Below, piece by piece: positions 31,417 through 41,300 of a stretch of DNA of 64,000 nucleotides. Made by a program: the position numbers and the translations under genes. The DNA comes from Rana temporaria. Taxonomy: Eukaryota > Chordata > Amphibia > Anura > Ranidae. The DNA lies in the NCBI RefSeq assembly GCF_905171775.1, contig NC_053489.1, positions 334,546,454-334,610,453 of the forward strand. Direction: 5' to 3'. The notes under the pieces were generated by a model. It made no database searches. It saw only the letters and a program-made list of their open reading frames with translations, and had not been told where the DNA came from. How positions within the stretch are numbered: the stretch's first letter is position 1; every line of letters begins with the position of its first letter.

Positions 31417-32693
31417 TGTGATGCAATTGCCTATATGCTTCAGTCTAATTCTATCCCTGCTAACTTAATGCTGTGGGTTAGAGGTAACAGGTGTTCATGT
31501 GTGATTCATCTCTCTCTGTAAAGACTGTTCATATGTTAACCACTTCCCGACGGCCGTACGACTATATACGGCCGCAGGGTGGTTCTACATCTCTGGGGCG
31601 CCGTCATTTGACGTCCGCCCCTTTCCGCGTTCCCCGCGCGCGCTCCCGAGCGTGCAGCGGGGAACTGCTGTGCTGGCTGTGTCCCTTGGACACAGCCAAT
31701 CACAGATCGCCGTGAACGGCCAATCGGAGTGGCCGTTTGCTAGGCGATCTGTGCGGCCAATGAGAGATGATCTCGTATGTTTACATATGAGATCATCTCT
31801 CATTCCCGGCTCTCGCAGACAGCGGTGCTGTCAGGGGAGAGAGGAGACGGATCTGTGTCTCTTGTACATAGAGACACAGATCGGTCACCCCCCCAGTCAC
31901 CCCCCTTCCCCCACAGTTGGAACACTAATTAGGGTACACATTTAACCCCTTCCTCACCCCCTAGTGTTAACCCCTTCAATGCCAGTCACATTTATACAGT
32001 AATTAGTGCATATTTATAGCACTGATTACAGTATAAATGTGAATGGTGCCAAAAATGTGTAAAACGTGTCCGATGTGTTCGCCATAATGTCGCAGCGCAA
32101 AAAATAAAAACCGCAGAGGTGATCAAATACCACCAAAAGAAAGCTCTATTTGTGGGAAAAAAAGGATGTCAATTTTGTTTGGGAGCCACGTCGCACGACC
32201 GCGCAATTGTCAGTAAAAGCGACGCAGTGCCGAATCGCAAAAAGTCCTCTGGGCAGGAAGGGGGTTTAAGTGCCCAGTAAGGAAGTGGTTAAATAAGGCT
32301 AGCTTTTGAAAGGCCTTTAATTGTGTGATAACGCTGTCTACAACCTAGTGATTCTCAGAGGTGTTAATAGGTGTCAAACTGGATGCAGACGAAACGTCTG
32401 CTTAGGAAACTCAGTGTGTGAAGGTGGTTTGTTGTTATGCTGTTTAAGGAATGTGCAGTGATTAGACATGATAATTGTCGGTCGGTGCCGACCTGTCTAG
32501 AATGTTTTAGTAATTAGCCTTAGTGTGTGATTAGGGGGGGTGGAGATTTCATTGTTGCTTGAATGTCTTGGACTGTATAAAAAGCTGAGAAGAAAACCAT
32601 TAAAGTCTGTGTTGCTCCAGCAGTAAGCTTGTCTCATGTGTGGCTTTCTGGGCGACTCCAGGAATATCCCGATATCATCGTAATACCGTCACA
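31417..32693 (+). repeat. Element B 3' LTR (with a TTAA element)
   Basis: Matches the 5' LTR except for the TTAA element at 31540-32288, the missing PIF/Harbinger MITE and a deletion of about 58 bp after ggaatatccc near 32670 (the 5' LTR has ctcctcgtggaatattgg there). Confidence 0.9.
31540..32288. mobile_element. TTAA-flanked non-autonomous element, copy 3
   Basis: Starts ccacttcccgacggcc and ends aggaagtgg, with TTAA on both sides (31536-31539, 32289-32292). The same LTR position in the 5' LTR has a single ttaa (28869-28872) between tcatatg and ataaggc, proving the TTAA duplication. It shares inner blocks with the copy at 8213-9174. A perfect hairpin gagatgatctcgtatg / catatgagatcatctc lies near 31763-31800. 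Confidence 0.92.
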
Positions 32694-33592
32694 AGGAGAT
32701 CCATAGCTACGCCAGGGTTAAAGAAGTGCTCCTGGCTCATTATGCAGTAACCTCAGAGTCCTACCGACAGAAGTTCAGGGACTCACGTAAAACCACGAAA
32801 GACTCTTACGTGGAATGGGCATGCCAGTTATCCCTGTCGGCCTCTAACTGGGTTAACAGCAGCCAGGCCACCACCGCAGAGGACATTTTGCAACTAATGC
32901 TCCTGGAGCAATTTTACAATCACATCCAGACGGATGTCAAAGACTGGGTGAGAGATCGCAGGCCCATGACTCTACCAGAGGCCGCTAAGTTGGCAGATGA
33001 ATATGCGGATACTCGCAAGACGAACCAGGTCACACTACAGGTACAACCTCCACGACCAACGGTGCCCTCACACCCACCAGCCGCTAGATACCAACCTCCA
33101 AACAGACCGGTGACATCTAGCCCTCGCTATCCACGCCGGGAGGACAATGAACAACGCTGCTTCCGGTGCAAACAGCTGGGTCACTTCAAGCGGAATTGCC
33201 CCATGAACGACAACACCAGGTCAAATTGGTCTCGACCTGGGTACCGCCCACCAACAGCAGCCCATTGTGTAGACTCGGCTTGGGATCCCCAGGAACTGGG
33301 TCAGGAAGAACCATTGGGCACCCTTCACGAAGCCCTCACGGTACAATCTGTTATTACGGACAACAGGAAACACCATTGTCAGCTGGTCATGGTTAACGGA
33401 AAAACCGCCCGGGGATTAAGAGACAGTGGGGCGACCATCACGTTGGTACAAAGACACCTTATTAATGCATCAGAGAAACAGGGGAAATCGATTGCTGTGA
33501 GGGTGGCAGGGGGGCAGTATACCGTATTCCTACTGCACAGGTACACCTGGACTGGGGTGCAGGAGCTGGCAATGTTCATGTGGGCGTCATGA
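32694..33592 (+). pseudogene. Element A gag (rest) and protease start
   Basis: gag resumes after element B with HYAVTSESYRQKF, EDILQLMLLEQFYNHIQTD and VKDWVRDRRPMTLPEAAKLA (SCAN-like C-terminal helices), then the CCHC knuckle CFRCKQLGHFKRNC (about 33158-33199). Protease follows with GLRDSGATITLVQRHL, whose D-S-G is the aspartic-protease active site. A frameshift in a G run near 33508-33512 ends this frame at 33590; the protease continues in the frame of 33580-33996. Confidence 0.88.
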
Positions 33593-33711
33593 AAGACTTA
33601 CCTTCTGAAGTCATCTTGGGCAACAACATTGGCCCCCTGACTTCGGCTTTCGCCTCTACCACCGCTCAGGAGGTCCACGCAGTAACCACCAGAGCACAAA
33701 GTCGCGCTGCC
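33580..33711 (+). pseudogene. Element A protease C-terminal part
   Basis: DLPSEVILGNNIGPLTSA followed by VHAVTTRAQSRA resembles the end of gypsy protease and the linker to polymerase. It runs in frame straight into the HEXIM-derived segment at 33712. Confidence 0.8.
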
Positions 33712-33926
33712 GAGAGCCTGCAGGACATGAGCAAGCAGGAGCTGATCCGCGAGTACATGGAGCTGGAGAAGTGCATGATCCGCATGGAGGAGGAGAACAA
33801 CCGCCTGAGGTCACAGCATTCCGACCCCCCCCCAGGCTCCATGAAATGGAGACAGAGCTGGAGAAGCTCAAAGAGAACTGGTGGCTGCGGAGGGAGCATG
33901 GGGTGGCTGACCCTATGGGGCACTGA
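33712..33926 (+). pseudogene. HEXIM-derived segment inside element A (coiled-coil part)
   Basis: In frame after the protease linker, the text ESLQDMSKQELIREYMELEK and then RMEEENNRLRSQ matches the start of the HEXIM coiled coil and element B at 30823 onward. A C run at 33822-33833 shifts the frame. The DNA match with B runs on to the stop (gggcactga, 33918-33926). The arginine-rich motif and PYNT region present in B are absent here. The in-frame join at RAA|ESLQ makes this a potential protease-HEXIM fusion in the original copy. Confidence 0.85.
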
Positions 33927-34059
33927 TCCAACCCCCCCTCCCATAGTGGGACACCTAAAGGGCGGCGCACAGACCCATCCGCCGTCTTCACACTGACTTC
34001 TGGTGACTGCAGATCACACAAAAACTTGGGGACTGACCGGTGTGTGATCTGACGACCCG
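33927..34059 (+). other. HEXIM-derived 3' non-coding tail in element A
   Basis: Matches the tail in element B (gcggcgcacagaccca, cttcacactgacttctgg), then joins RNase H coding sequence at the same place, gacccggtggcatacctgag. The shared right junction shows a common origin of the capture in A and B. Confidence 0.65.
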
Positions 34060-34363
34060 GTGGCATACCTGAGTCGGAAGCTGTTGCCAAGGGAGGTCAG
34101 TTACGCCACCATTGAAAAAGAGTGTTTGGCCTTGGTATGGGCACTCAAAAAGCTCACACCTTACCTTTTATGGCCGGGCTTTCACTCTCCTCACCGATCA
34201 CAACCCCTTGGTGTGGCTTAACCGGGTTTCAGGGGACAACGCCCGTTTGCTACGCTGGAGCTTGGCCTTACAGCCCTATGACTTTACGATTCATTATCGC
34301 CCAGGCAAGCAAAACGGGAATGCCGATGGATTGTCACGACAAACGGAGTTAACCTCGGACTAA
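34060..34363 (+). pseudogene. Element A RNase H, C-terminal part
   Basis: The text AYLSRKLLPREVSYATIEK then ECLALVWALKKL is typical of the RNase H region of Ty3/gypsy polymerases. A frame change near 34165 continues into FTLLTDHNPLVWL (catalytic D) and FTIHYRPGKQNGNADGLSR, the end of the domain. About 80 bp follow before the 3' LTR. The frameshift and the missing RT make it non-functional. Confidence 0.9.
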
Positions 34364-34425
34364 AAGCTCTGAACCCGTCAACCCTACTGGACCAGGAAAG
34401 GTCCAACCGGGTTGCCGGAGCAGGG

Positions 34426-34442
34426 AGAAAAAGGGGGGCCAT
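34426..34442 (+). promoter_or_regulatory. Polypurine tract of element A
   Basis: gagaaaaaggggggccat ends immediately before the 3' LTR. Confidence 0.7.
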
Positions 34443-34931
34443 TGTGAAGGACTTTTTGCCTATATGCTTCAGTTTAATTCTCCCTGCTAGTAATGCTGTG
34501 TGTATTAGAGGTAAAAGGTGATTTCATGTGTGACTCATTCCTCTGTGTAACAGACTGTTGAAATGTTAATGTCCCTTCCCCAGCCAGCTCCCTATTTTAA
34601 AGGGTAATTGATCTATTGTGTGTGTGTGAAGAAGACCTGTGTTTACCCTTAAGAAATGTGTCTACAGGGTCGGCTCCGAAGTGTCTGCCTATAATCTGTA
34701 TGGGAGCCCCCACTGTGTGAGGGGGGGCGGAGATTGTCATTGTAACAGTTTTGTAACTACATATAATATAGGTGTTGTACCATTAAAGTCTCTCTTCTTC
34801 CAGCAGTAAGCTTGGCTCATGTGTGGATTATTGGGCGATCCCAGAAATATTCCTCCTCGTGGAATATTGGGTGATTTTCTTTATGGGAAGAAGGGAATGT
34901 TTGACGGGGATATCATTCTACTACCGTCACA
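34443..34931 (+). repeat. Element A 3' LTR
   Basis: tgtgaaggactttttgcc to taccgtcaca, 489 bp, uninterrupted. It differs from the 5' LTR by only a few bases and gives the uninserted form of the 27261 insertion site at 34774-34788. Confidence 0.93.
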
Positions 34932-35339
34932 TCTACCAAAACCGATTTATGCCACATCCAGGCTGAAGTCCCAAAACAACCAACTTTGGACGGCCAGTTC
35001 TCCCGAACCGTAACCGGTAGCGACTTTTCGATATCGGTTTTTGGGCTATAACTATCGAACGGAACGTGCTACTGACTTCAAACTTAAGGAGCATCTTCCT
35101 AAATAGCAACCGAACGTATCGAGAATTTGGAGTTTATGGGACCTTTTACCGGGAAGTTACCGGTCACACAAGGTACCGGCCAGCCTTTGGTGCTAGGACC
35201 TCCAAACTACCCACATTTGTAGAGGAGACTCTCGGCTACATGTCTACCAAAGGTGGGGTCACTGGCACCTAAGGCTGGCCGGTACCTTGCCTCCAAAGAT
35301 GGACCGTTTAACATGGGAGTCTATGGGGAAACAGGGTTA
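34932..35339. repeat. Satellite edge monomer, second half after the LTR insertion
   Basis: tctaccaaaaccgatttatg continues the inverted satellite segment cut at 26914 and turns forward near 35030 (cgatatcggtttttgggc). It then runs to the first standard unit at 35340. Confidence 0.85.
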
Positions 35340-38300
35340 GCTTGAGACGCGATATCTCCACGGCTATTGGACCCTTGGACCCCAAACTTGGCTTGGTCTG
35401 TTCAGGACATATGGGGCTACAATGTGGCGAAGAAAGTAAGTCGCTATCAGTTATGGTTCGGGAGAACTGGCCATCCAAAATTTGGTGTTTTGGGACTTCT
35501 GCCTGAAATTGGTGTAAATTGGTTTTTGGGCTATAACTTTTGAACGGAAGGTGCTAGAGCCTTCAAACTTGGGGAGCATCTTCCTGAATAGCAACCGGAG
35601 CATATAATTTTTTTATGTTTTTTGGACTTTTTACCAGGAATTTACCGATTTACCGGTCACACTAGGTACCCTCTGGCCTTTGGTGCTAGGACCTCCAAAC
35701 TACCCACATTTGTAGAGGAGACTCTCGGCTACATGTCTACCAAAGGTGGGGTCACTGGCACCTAAGGCTGGCCGGTACCTTGCCTCCAAAGATGGACCGT
35801 TTAACATGGGAGTCTATGGGGAAACAGGGTTAGCTTGAGACGCGATATCTCCACGGCTATTGGACCCTTGGACCCCAAACTTGGCTTGGTCTGTTCAGGA
35901 CATATGGGGCTACAATGTGGCGAAGAAAGTAAGTCGCTATCAGTTATGGTTCGGGAGAACTGGCCATCCAAAATTTGGTGTTTTGGGACTTCTGCCTGAA
36001 ATTGGTGTAAATTGGTTTTTGGGCTATAACTTTTGAACGGAAGGTGCTAGAGCCTTCAAACTTGGGGAGCATCTTCCTGAATAGCAACCGGAGCATATAA
36101 TTTTTTTATGTTTTTTGGACTTTTTACCAGGAATTTACCGATTTACCGGTCACACTAGGTACCCTCTGGCCTTTGGTGCTAGGACCTCCAAACTACCCAC
36201 ATTTGTAGAGGAGACTCTCGGCTACATGTCTACCAAAGGTGGGGTCACTGGCACCTAAGGCTGGCCGGTACCTTGCCTCCAAAGATGGACCGTTTAACAT
36301 GGGAGTCTATGGGGAAACAGGGTTAGCTTGAGACGCGATATCTCCACGGCTATTGGACCCTTGGACCCCAAACTTGGCTTGGTCTGTTCAGGACATATGG
36401 GGCTACAATGTGGCGAAGAAAGTAAGTCGCTATCAGTTATGGTTCGGGAGAACTGGCCATCCAAAATTTGGTGTTTTGGGACTTCTGCCTGAAATTGGTG
36501 TAAATTGGTTTTTGGGCTATAACTTTTGAACGGAAGGTGCTAGAGCCTTCAAACTTGGGGAGCATCTTCCTGAATAGCAACCGGAGCATATAATTTTTTT
36601 ATGTTTTTTGGACTTTTTACCAGGAATTTACCGATTTACCGGTCACACTAGGTACCCTCTGGCCTTTGGTGCTAGGACCTCCAAACTACCCACATTTGTA
36701 GAGGAGACTCTCGGCTACATGTCTACCAAAGGTGGGGTCACTGGCACCTAAGGCTGGCCGGTACCTTGCCTCCAAAGATGGACCGTTTAACATGGGAGTC
36801 TATGGGGAAACAGGGTTAGCTTGAGACGTGATATCTCCACGGCTATTGGACCCTTGGACCCCAAACTTGGCTTGGTCTGTTCAGGACATATGGGGCTACA
36901 ATGTGGCGAAGAAAGTAAGTCGCTATCAGTTATGGTTCGGGAGAACTGGCCATCCAAAATTTGGTGTTTTGGGACTTCTGCCTGAAATTGGTGTAAATTG
37001 GTTTTTGGGCTATAACTTTTGAACGGAAGGTGCTAGAGCCTTCAAACTTGGGGAGCATCTTCCTGAATAGCAACCGGAGCATATAATTTTTTTATGTTTT
37101 TTGGACTTTTTACCAGGAATTTACCGATTTACCGGTCACACTAGGTACCCTCTGGCCTTTGGTGCTAGGACCTCCAAACTACCCACATTTGTAGAGGAGA
37201 CTCTCGGCTACATGTCTACCAAAGGTGGGGTCACTGGCACCTAAGGCTGGCCGGTACCTTGCCTCCAAAGATGGACCGTTTAACATGGGAGTCTATGGGG
37301 AAACAGGGTTAGCTTGAGACGCGATATCTCCACGGCTATTGGACCCTTGGACCCCAAACTTGGCTTGGTCTGTTCAGGACATATGGGGCTACAATGTGGC
37401 GAAGAAAGTAAGTCGCTATCAGTTATGGTTCGGGAGAACTGGCCATCCAAAATTTGGTGTTTTGGGACTTCTGCCTGAAATTGGTGTAAATTGGTTTTTG
37501 GGCTATAACTTTTGAACGGAAGGTGCTAGAGCCTTCAAACTTGGGGAGCATCTTCCTGAATAGCAACCGGAGCATATAATTTTTTTATGTTTTTTGGACT
37601 TTTTACCAGGAATTTACCGATTTACCGGTCACACTAGGTACCCTCTGGCCTTTGGTGCTAGGACCTCCAAACTACCCACATTTGTAGAGGAGACTCTCGG
37701 CTACATGTCTACCAAAGGTGGGGTCACTGGCACCTAAGGCTGGCCGGTACCTTGCCTCCAAAGATGGACCGTTTAACATGGGAGTCTATGGGGAAACAGG
37801 GTTAGCTTGAGACGCGATATCTCCACGGCTATTGGACCCTTGGACCCCAAACTTGGCTTGGTCTGTTCAGGACATATGGGGCTACAATGTGGCGAAGAAA
37901 GTAAGTCGCTATCAGTTATGGTTCGGGAGAACTGGCCATCCAAAATTTGGTGTTTTGGGACTTCTGCCTGAAATTGGTGTAAATTGGTTTTTGGGCTATA
38001 ACTTTTGAACGGAAGGTGCTAGAGCCTTCAAACTTGGGGAGCATCTTCCTGAATAGCAACCGGAGCATATAATTTTTTTATGTTTTTTGGACTTTTTACC
38101 AGGAATTTACCGATTTACCGGTCACACTAGGTACCCTCTGGCCTTTGGTGCTAGGACCTCCAAACTACCCACATTTGTAGAGGAGACTCTCGGCTACATG
38201 TCTACCAAAGGTGGGGTCACTGGCACCTAAGGCTGGCCGGTACCTTGCCTCCAAAGATGGACCGTTTAACATGGGAGTCTATGGGGAAACAGGGTTAGCT

Positions 38301-41300
38301 TGAGACGTGATATCTCCACGGCTATTGGACCCTTGGACCCCAAACTTGGCTTGGTCTGTTCAGGACATATGGGGCTACAATGTGGCGAAGAAAGTAAGTC
38401 GCTATCAGTTATGGTTCGGGAGAACTGGCCATCCAAAATTTGGTGTTTTGGGACTTCTGCCTGAAATTGGTGTAAATTGGTTTTTGGGCTATAACTTTTG
38501 AACGGAAGGTGCTAGAGCCTTCAAACTTGGGGAGCATCTTCCTGAATAGCAACCGGAGCATATAATTTTTTTATGTTTTTTGGACTTTTTACCAGGAATT
38601 TACCGATTTACCGGTCACACTAGGTACCCTCTGGCCTTTGGTGCTAGGACCTCCAAACTACCCACATTTGTAGAGGAGACTCTCGGCTACATGTCTACCA
38701 AAGGTGGGGTCACTGGCACCTAAGGCTGGCCGGTACCTTGCCTCCAAAGATGGACCGTTTAACATGGGAGTCTATGGGGAAACAGGGTTAGCTTGAGACG
38801 CGATATCTCCACGGCTATTGGACCCTTGGACCCCAAACTTGGCTTGGTCTGTTCAGGACATATGGGGCTACAATGTGGCGAAGAAAGTAAGTCGCTATCA
38901 GTTATGGTTCGGGAGAACTGGCCATCCAAAATTTGGTGTTTTGGGACTTCTGCCTGAAATTGGTGTAAATTGGTTTTTGGGCTATAACTTTTGAACGGAA
39001 GGTGCTAGAGCCTTCAAACTTGGGGAGCATCTTCCTGAATAGCAACCGGAGCATATAATTTTTTTATGTTTTTTGGACTTTTTACCAGGAATTTACCGAT
39101 TTACCGGTCACACTAGGTACCCTCTGGCCTTTGGTGCTAGGACCTCCAAACTACCCACATTTGTAGAGGAGACTCTCGGCTACATGTCTACCAAAGGTGG
39201 GGTCACTGGCACCTAAGGCTGGCCGGTACCTTGCCTCCAAAGATGGACCGTTTAACATGGGAGTCTATGGGGAAACAGGGTTAGCTTGAGACGCGATATC
39301 TCCACGGCTATTGGACCCTTGGACCCCAAACTTGGCTTGGTCTGTTCAGGACATATGGGGCTACAATGTGGCGAAGAAAGTAAGTCGCTATCAGTTATGG
39401 TTCGGGAGAACTGGCCATCCAAAATTTGGTGTTTTGGGACTTCTGCCTGAAATTGGTGTAAATTGGTTTTTGGGCTATAACTTTTGAACGGAAGGTGCTA
39501 GAGCCTTCAAACTTGGGGAGCATCTTCCTGAATAGCAACCGGAGCATATAATTTTTTTATGTTTTTTGGACTTTTTACCAGGAATTTACCGATTTACCGG
39601 TCACACTAGGTACCCTCTGGCCTTTGGTGCTAGGACCTCCAAACTACCCACATTTGTAGAGGAGACTCTCGGCTACATGTCTACCAAAGGTGGGGTCACT
39701 GGCACCTAAGGCTGGCCGGTACCTTGCCTCCAAAGATGGACCGTTTAACATGGGAGTCTATGGGGAAACAGGGTTAGCTTGAGACGCGATATCTCCACGG
39801 CTATTGGACCCTTGGACCCCAAACTTGGCTTGGTCTGTTCAGGACATATGGGGCTACAATGTGGCGAAGAAAGTAAGTCGCTATCAGTTATGGTTCGGGA
39901 GAACTGGCCATCCAAAATTTGGTGTTTTGGGACTTCTGCCTGAAATTGGTGTAAATTGGTTTTTGGGCTATAACTTTTGAACGGAAGGTGCTAGAGCCTT
40001 CAAACTTGGGGAGCATCTTCCTGAATAGCAACCGGAGCATATAATTTTTTTATGTTTTTTGGACTTTTTACCAGGAATTTACCGATTTACCGGTCACACT
40101 AGGTACCCTCTGGCCTTTGGTGCTAGGACCTCCAAACTACCCACATTTGTAGAGGAGACTCTCGGCTACATGTCTACCAAAGGTGGGGTCACTGGCACCT
40201 AAGGCTGGCCGGTACCTTGCCTCCAAAGATGGACCGTTTAACATGGGAGTCTATGGGGAAACAGGGTTAGCTTGAGACGCGATATCTCCACGGCTATTGG
40301 ACCCTTGGACCCCAAACTTGGCTTGGTCTGTTCAGGACATATGGGGCTACAATGTGGCGAAGAAAGTAAGTCGCTATCAGTTATGGTTCGGGAGAACTGG
40401 CCATCCAAAATTTGGTGTTTTGGGACTTCTGCCTGAAATTGGTGTAAATTGGTTTTTGGGCTATAACTTTTGAACGGAAGGTGCTAGAGCCTTCAAACTT
40501 GGGGAGCATCTTCCTGAATAGCAACCGGAGCATATAATTTTTTTATGTTTTTTGGACTTTTTACCAGGAATTTACCGATTTACCGGTCACACTAGGTACC
40601 CTCTGGCCTTTGGTGCTAGGACCTCCAAACTACCCACATTTGTAGAGGAGACTCTCGGCTACATGTCTACCAAAGGTGGGGTCACTGGCACCTAAGGCTG
40701 GCCGGTACCTTGCCTCCAAAGATGGACCGTTTAACATGGGAGTCTATGGGGAAACAGGGTTAGCTTGAGACGCGATATCTCCACGGCTATTGGACCCTTG
40801 GACCCCAAACTTGGCTTGGTCTGTTCAGGACATATGGGGCTACAATGTGGCGAAGAAAGTAAGTCGCTATCAGTTATGGTTCGGGAGAACTGGCCATCCA
40901 AAATTTGGTGTTTTGGGACTTCTGCCTGAAATTGGTGTAAATTGGTTTTTGGGCTATAACTTTTGAACGGAAGGTGCTAGAGCCTTCAAACTTGGGGAGC
41001 ATCTTCCTGAATAGCAACCGGAGCATATAATTTTTTTATGTTTTTTGGACTTTTTACCAGGATTTTACCGATTTACCGGTCACACTAGGTACCCTCTGGC
41101 CTTTGGTGCTAGGACCTCCAAACTACCCACATTTGTAGAGGAGACTCTCGGCTACATGTCTACCAAAGGTGGGGTCACTGGCACCTAAGGCTGGCCGGTA
41201 CCTTGCCTCCAAAGATGGACCGTTTAACATGGGAGTCTATGGGGAAACAGGGTTAGCTTGAGACGCGATATCTCCACGGCTATTGGACCCTTGGACCCCA

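Larger units (their letters stand above)
28482..32693 (+). mobile_element. Ty3/gypsy-type LTR retrotransposon B (nested in A, carries HEXIM-derived sequence)
   Basis: LTRs at 28482-29333 and 31417-32693 (tgtgatgcaattgcc...taccgtcaca) flank a leader, gag with zinc knuckle and a HEXIM-derived segment. The 5-bp duplication aggag is at 28477-28481 and 32694-32698. Protease, reverse transcriptase, integrase and nearly all of RNase H are deleted. LTR-B and LTR-A resemble each other only at the ends and in parts (ttgcctatatgctt, ccagcagtaagctt), so A and B are related subfamilies rather than copies. Confidence 0.9.
26915..34931 (+). mobile_element. Ty3/gypsy-type LTR retrotransposon A (carries HEXIM-derived sequence)
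   Basis: LTRs at 26915-27885 and 34443-34931 (tgtgaagg...cgtcaca) enclose a leader, gag, protease, a HEXIM-derived segment and the end of RNase H. The 5-bp duplication tctac is at 26910-26914 and 34932-34936. The uninserted sequence (ggggtctaccaaaac) is visible in the neighbouring satellite unit near 26207-26221. Reverse transcriptase and integrase are missing. RNase H ends about 80 bp before the 3' LTR, which suits elements of the Gmr1 type where integrase precedes RT, or it reflects a deletion. Element B is nested in gag at 28482-32693. Confidence 0.9.
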
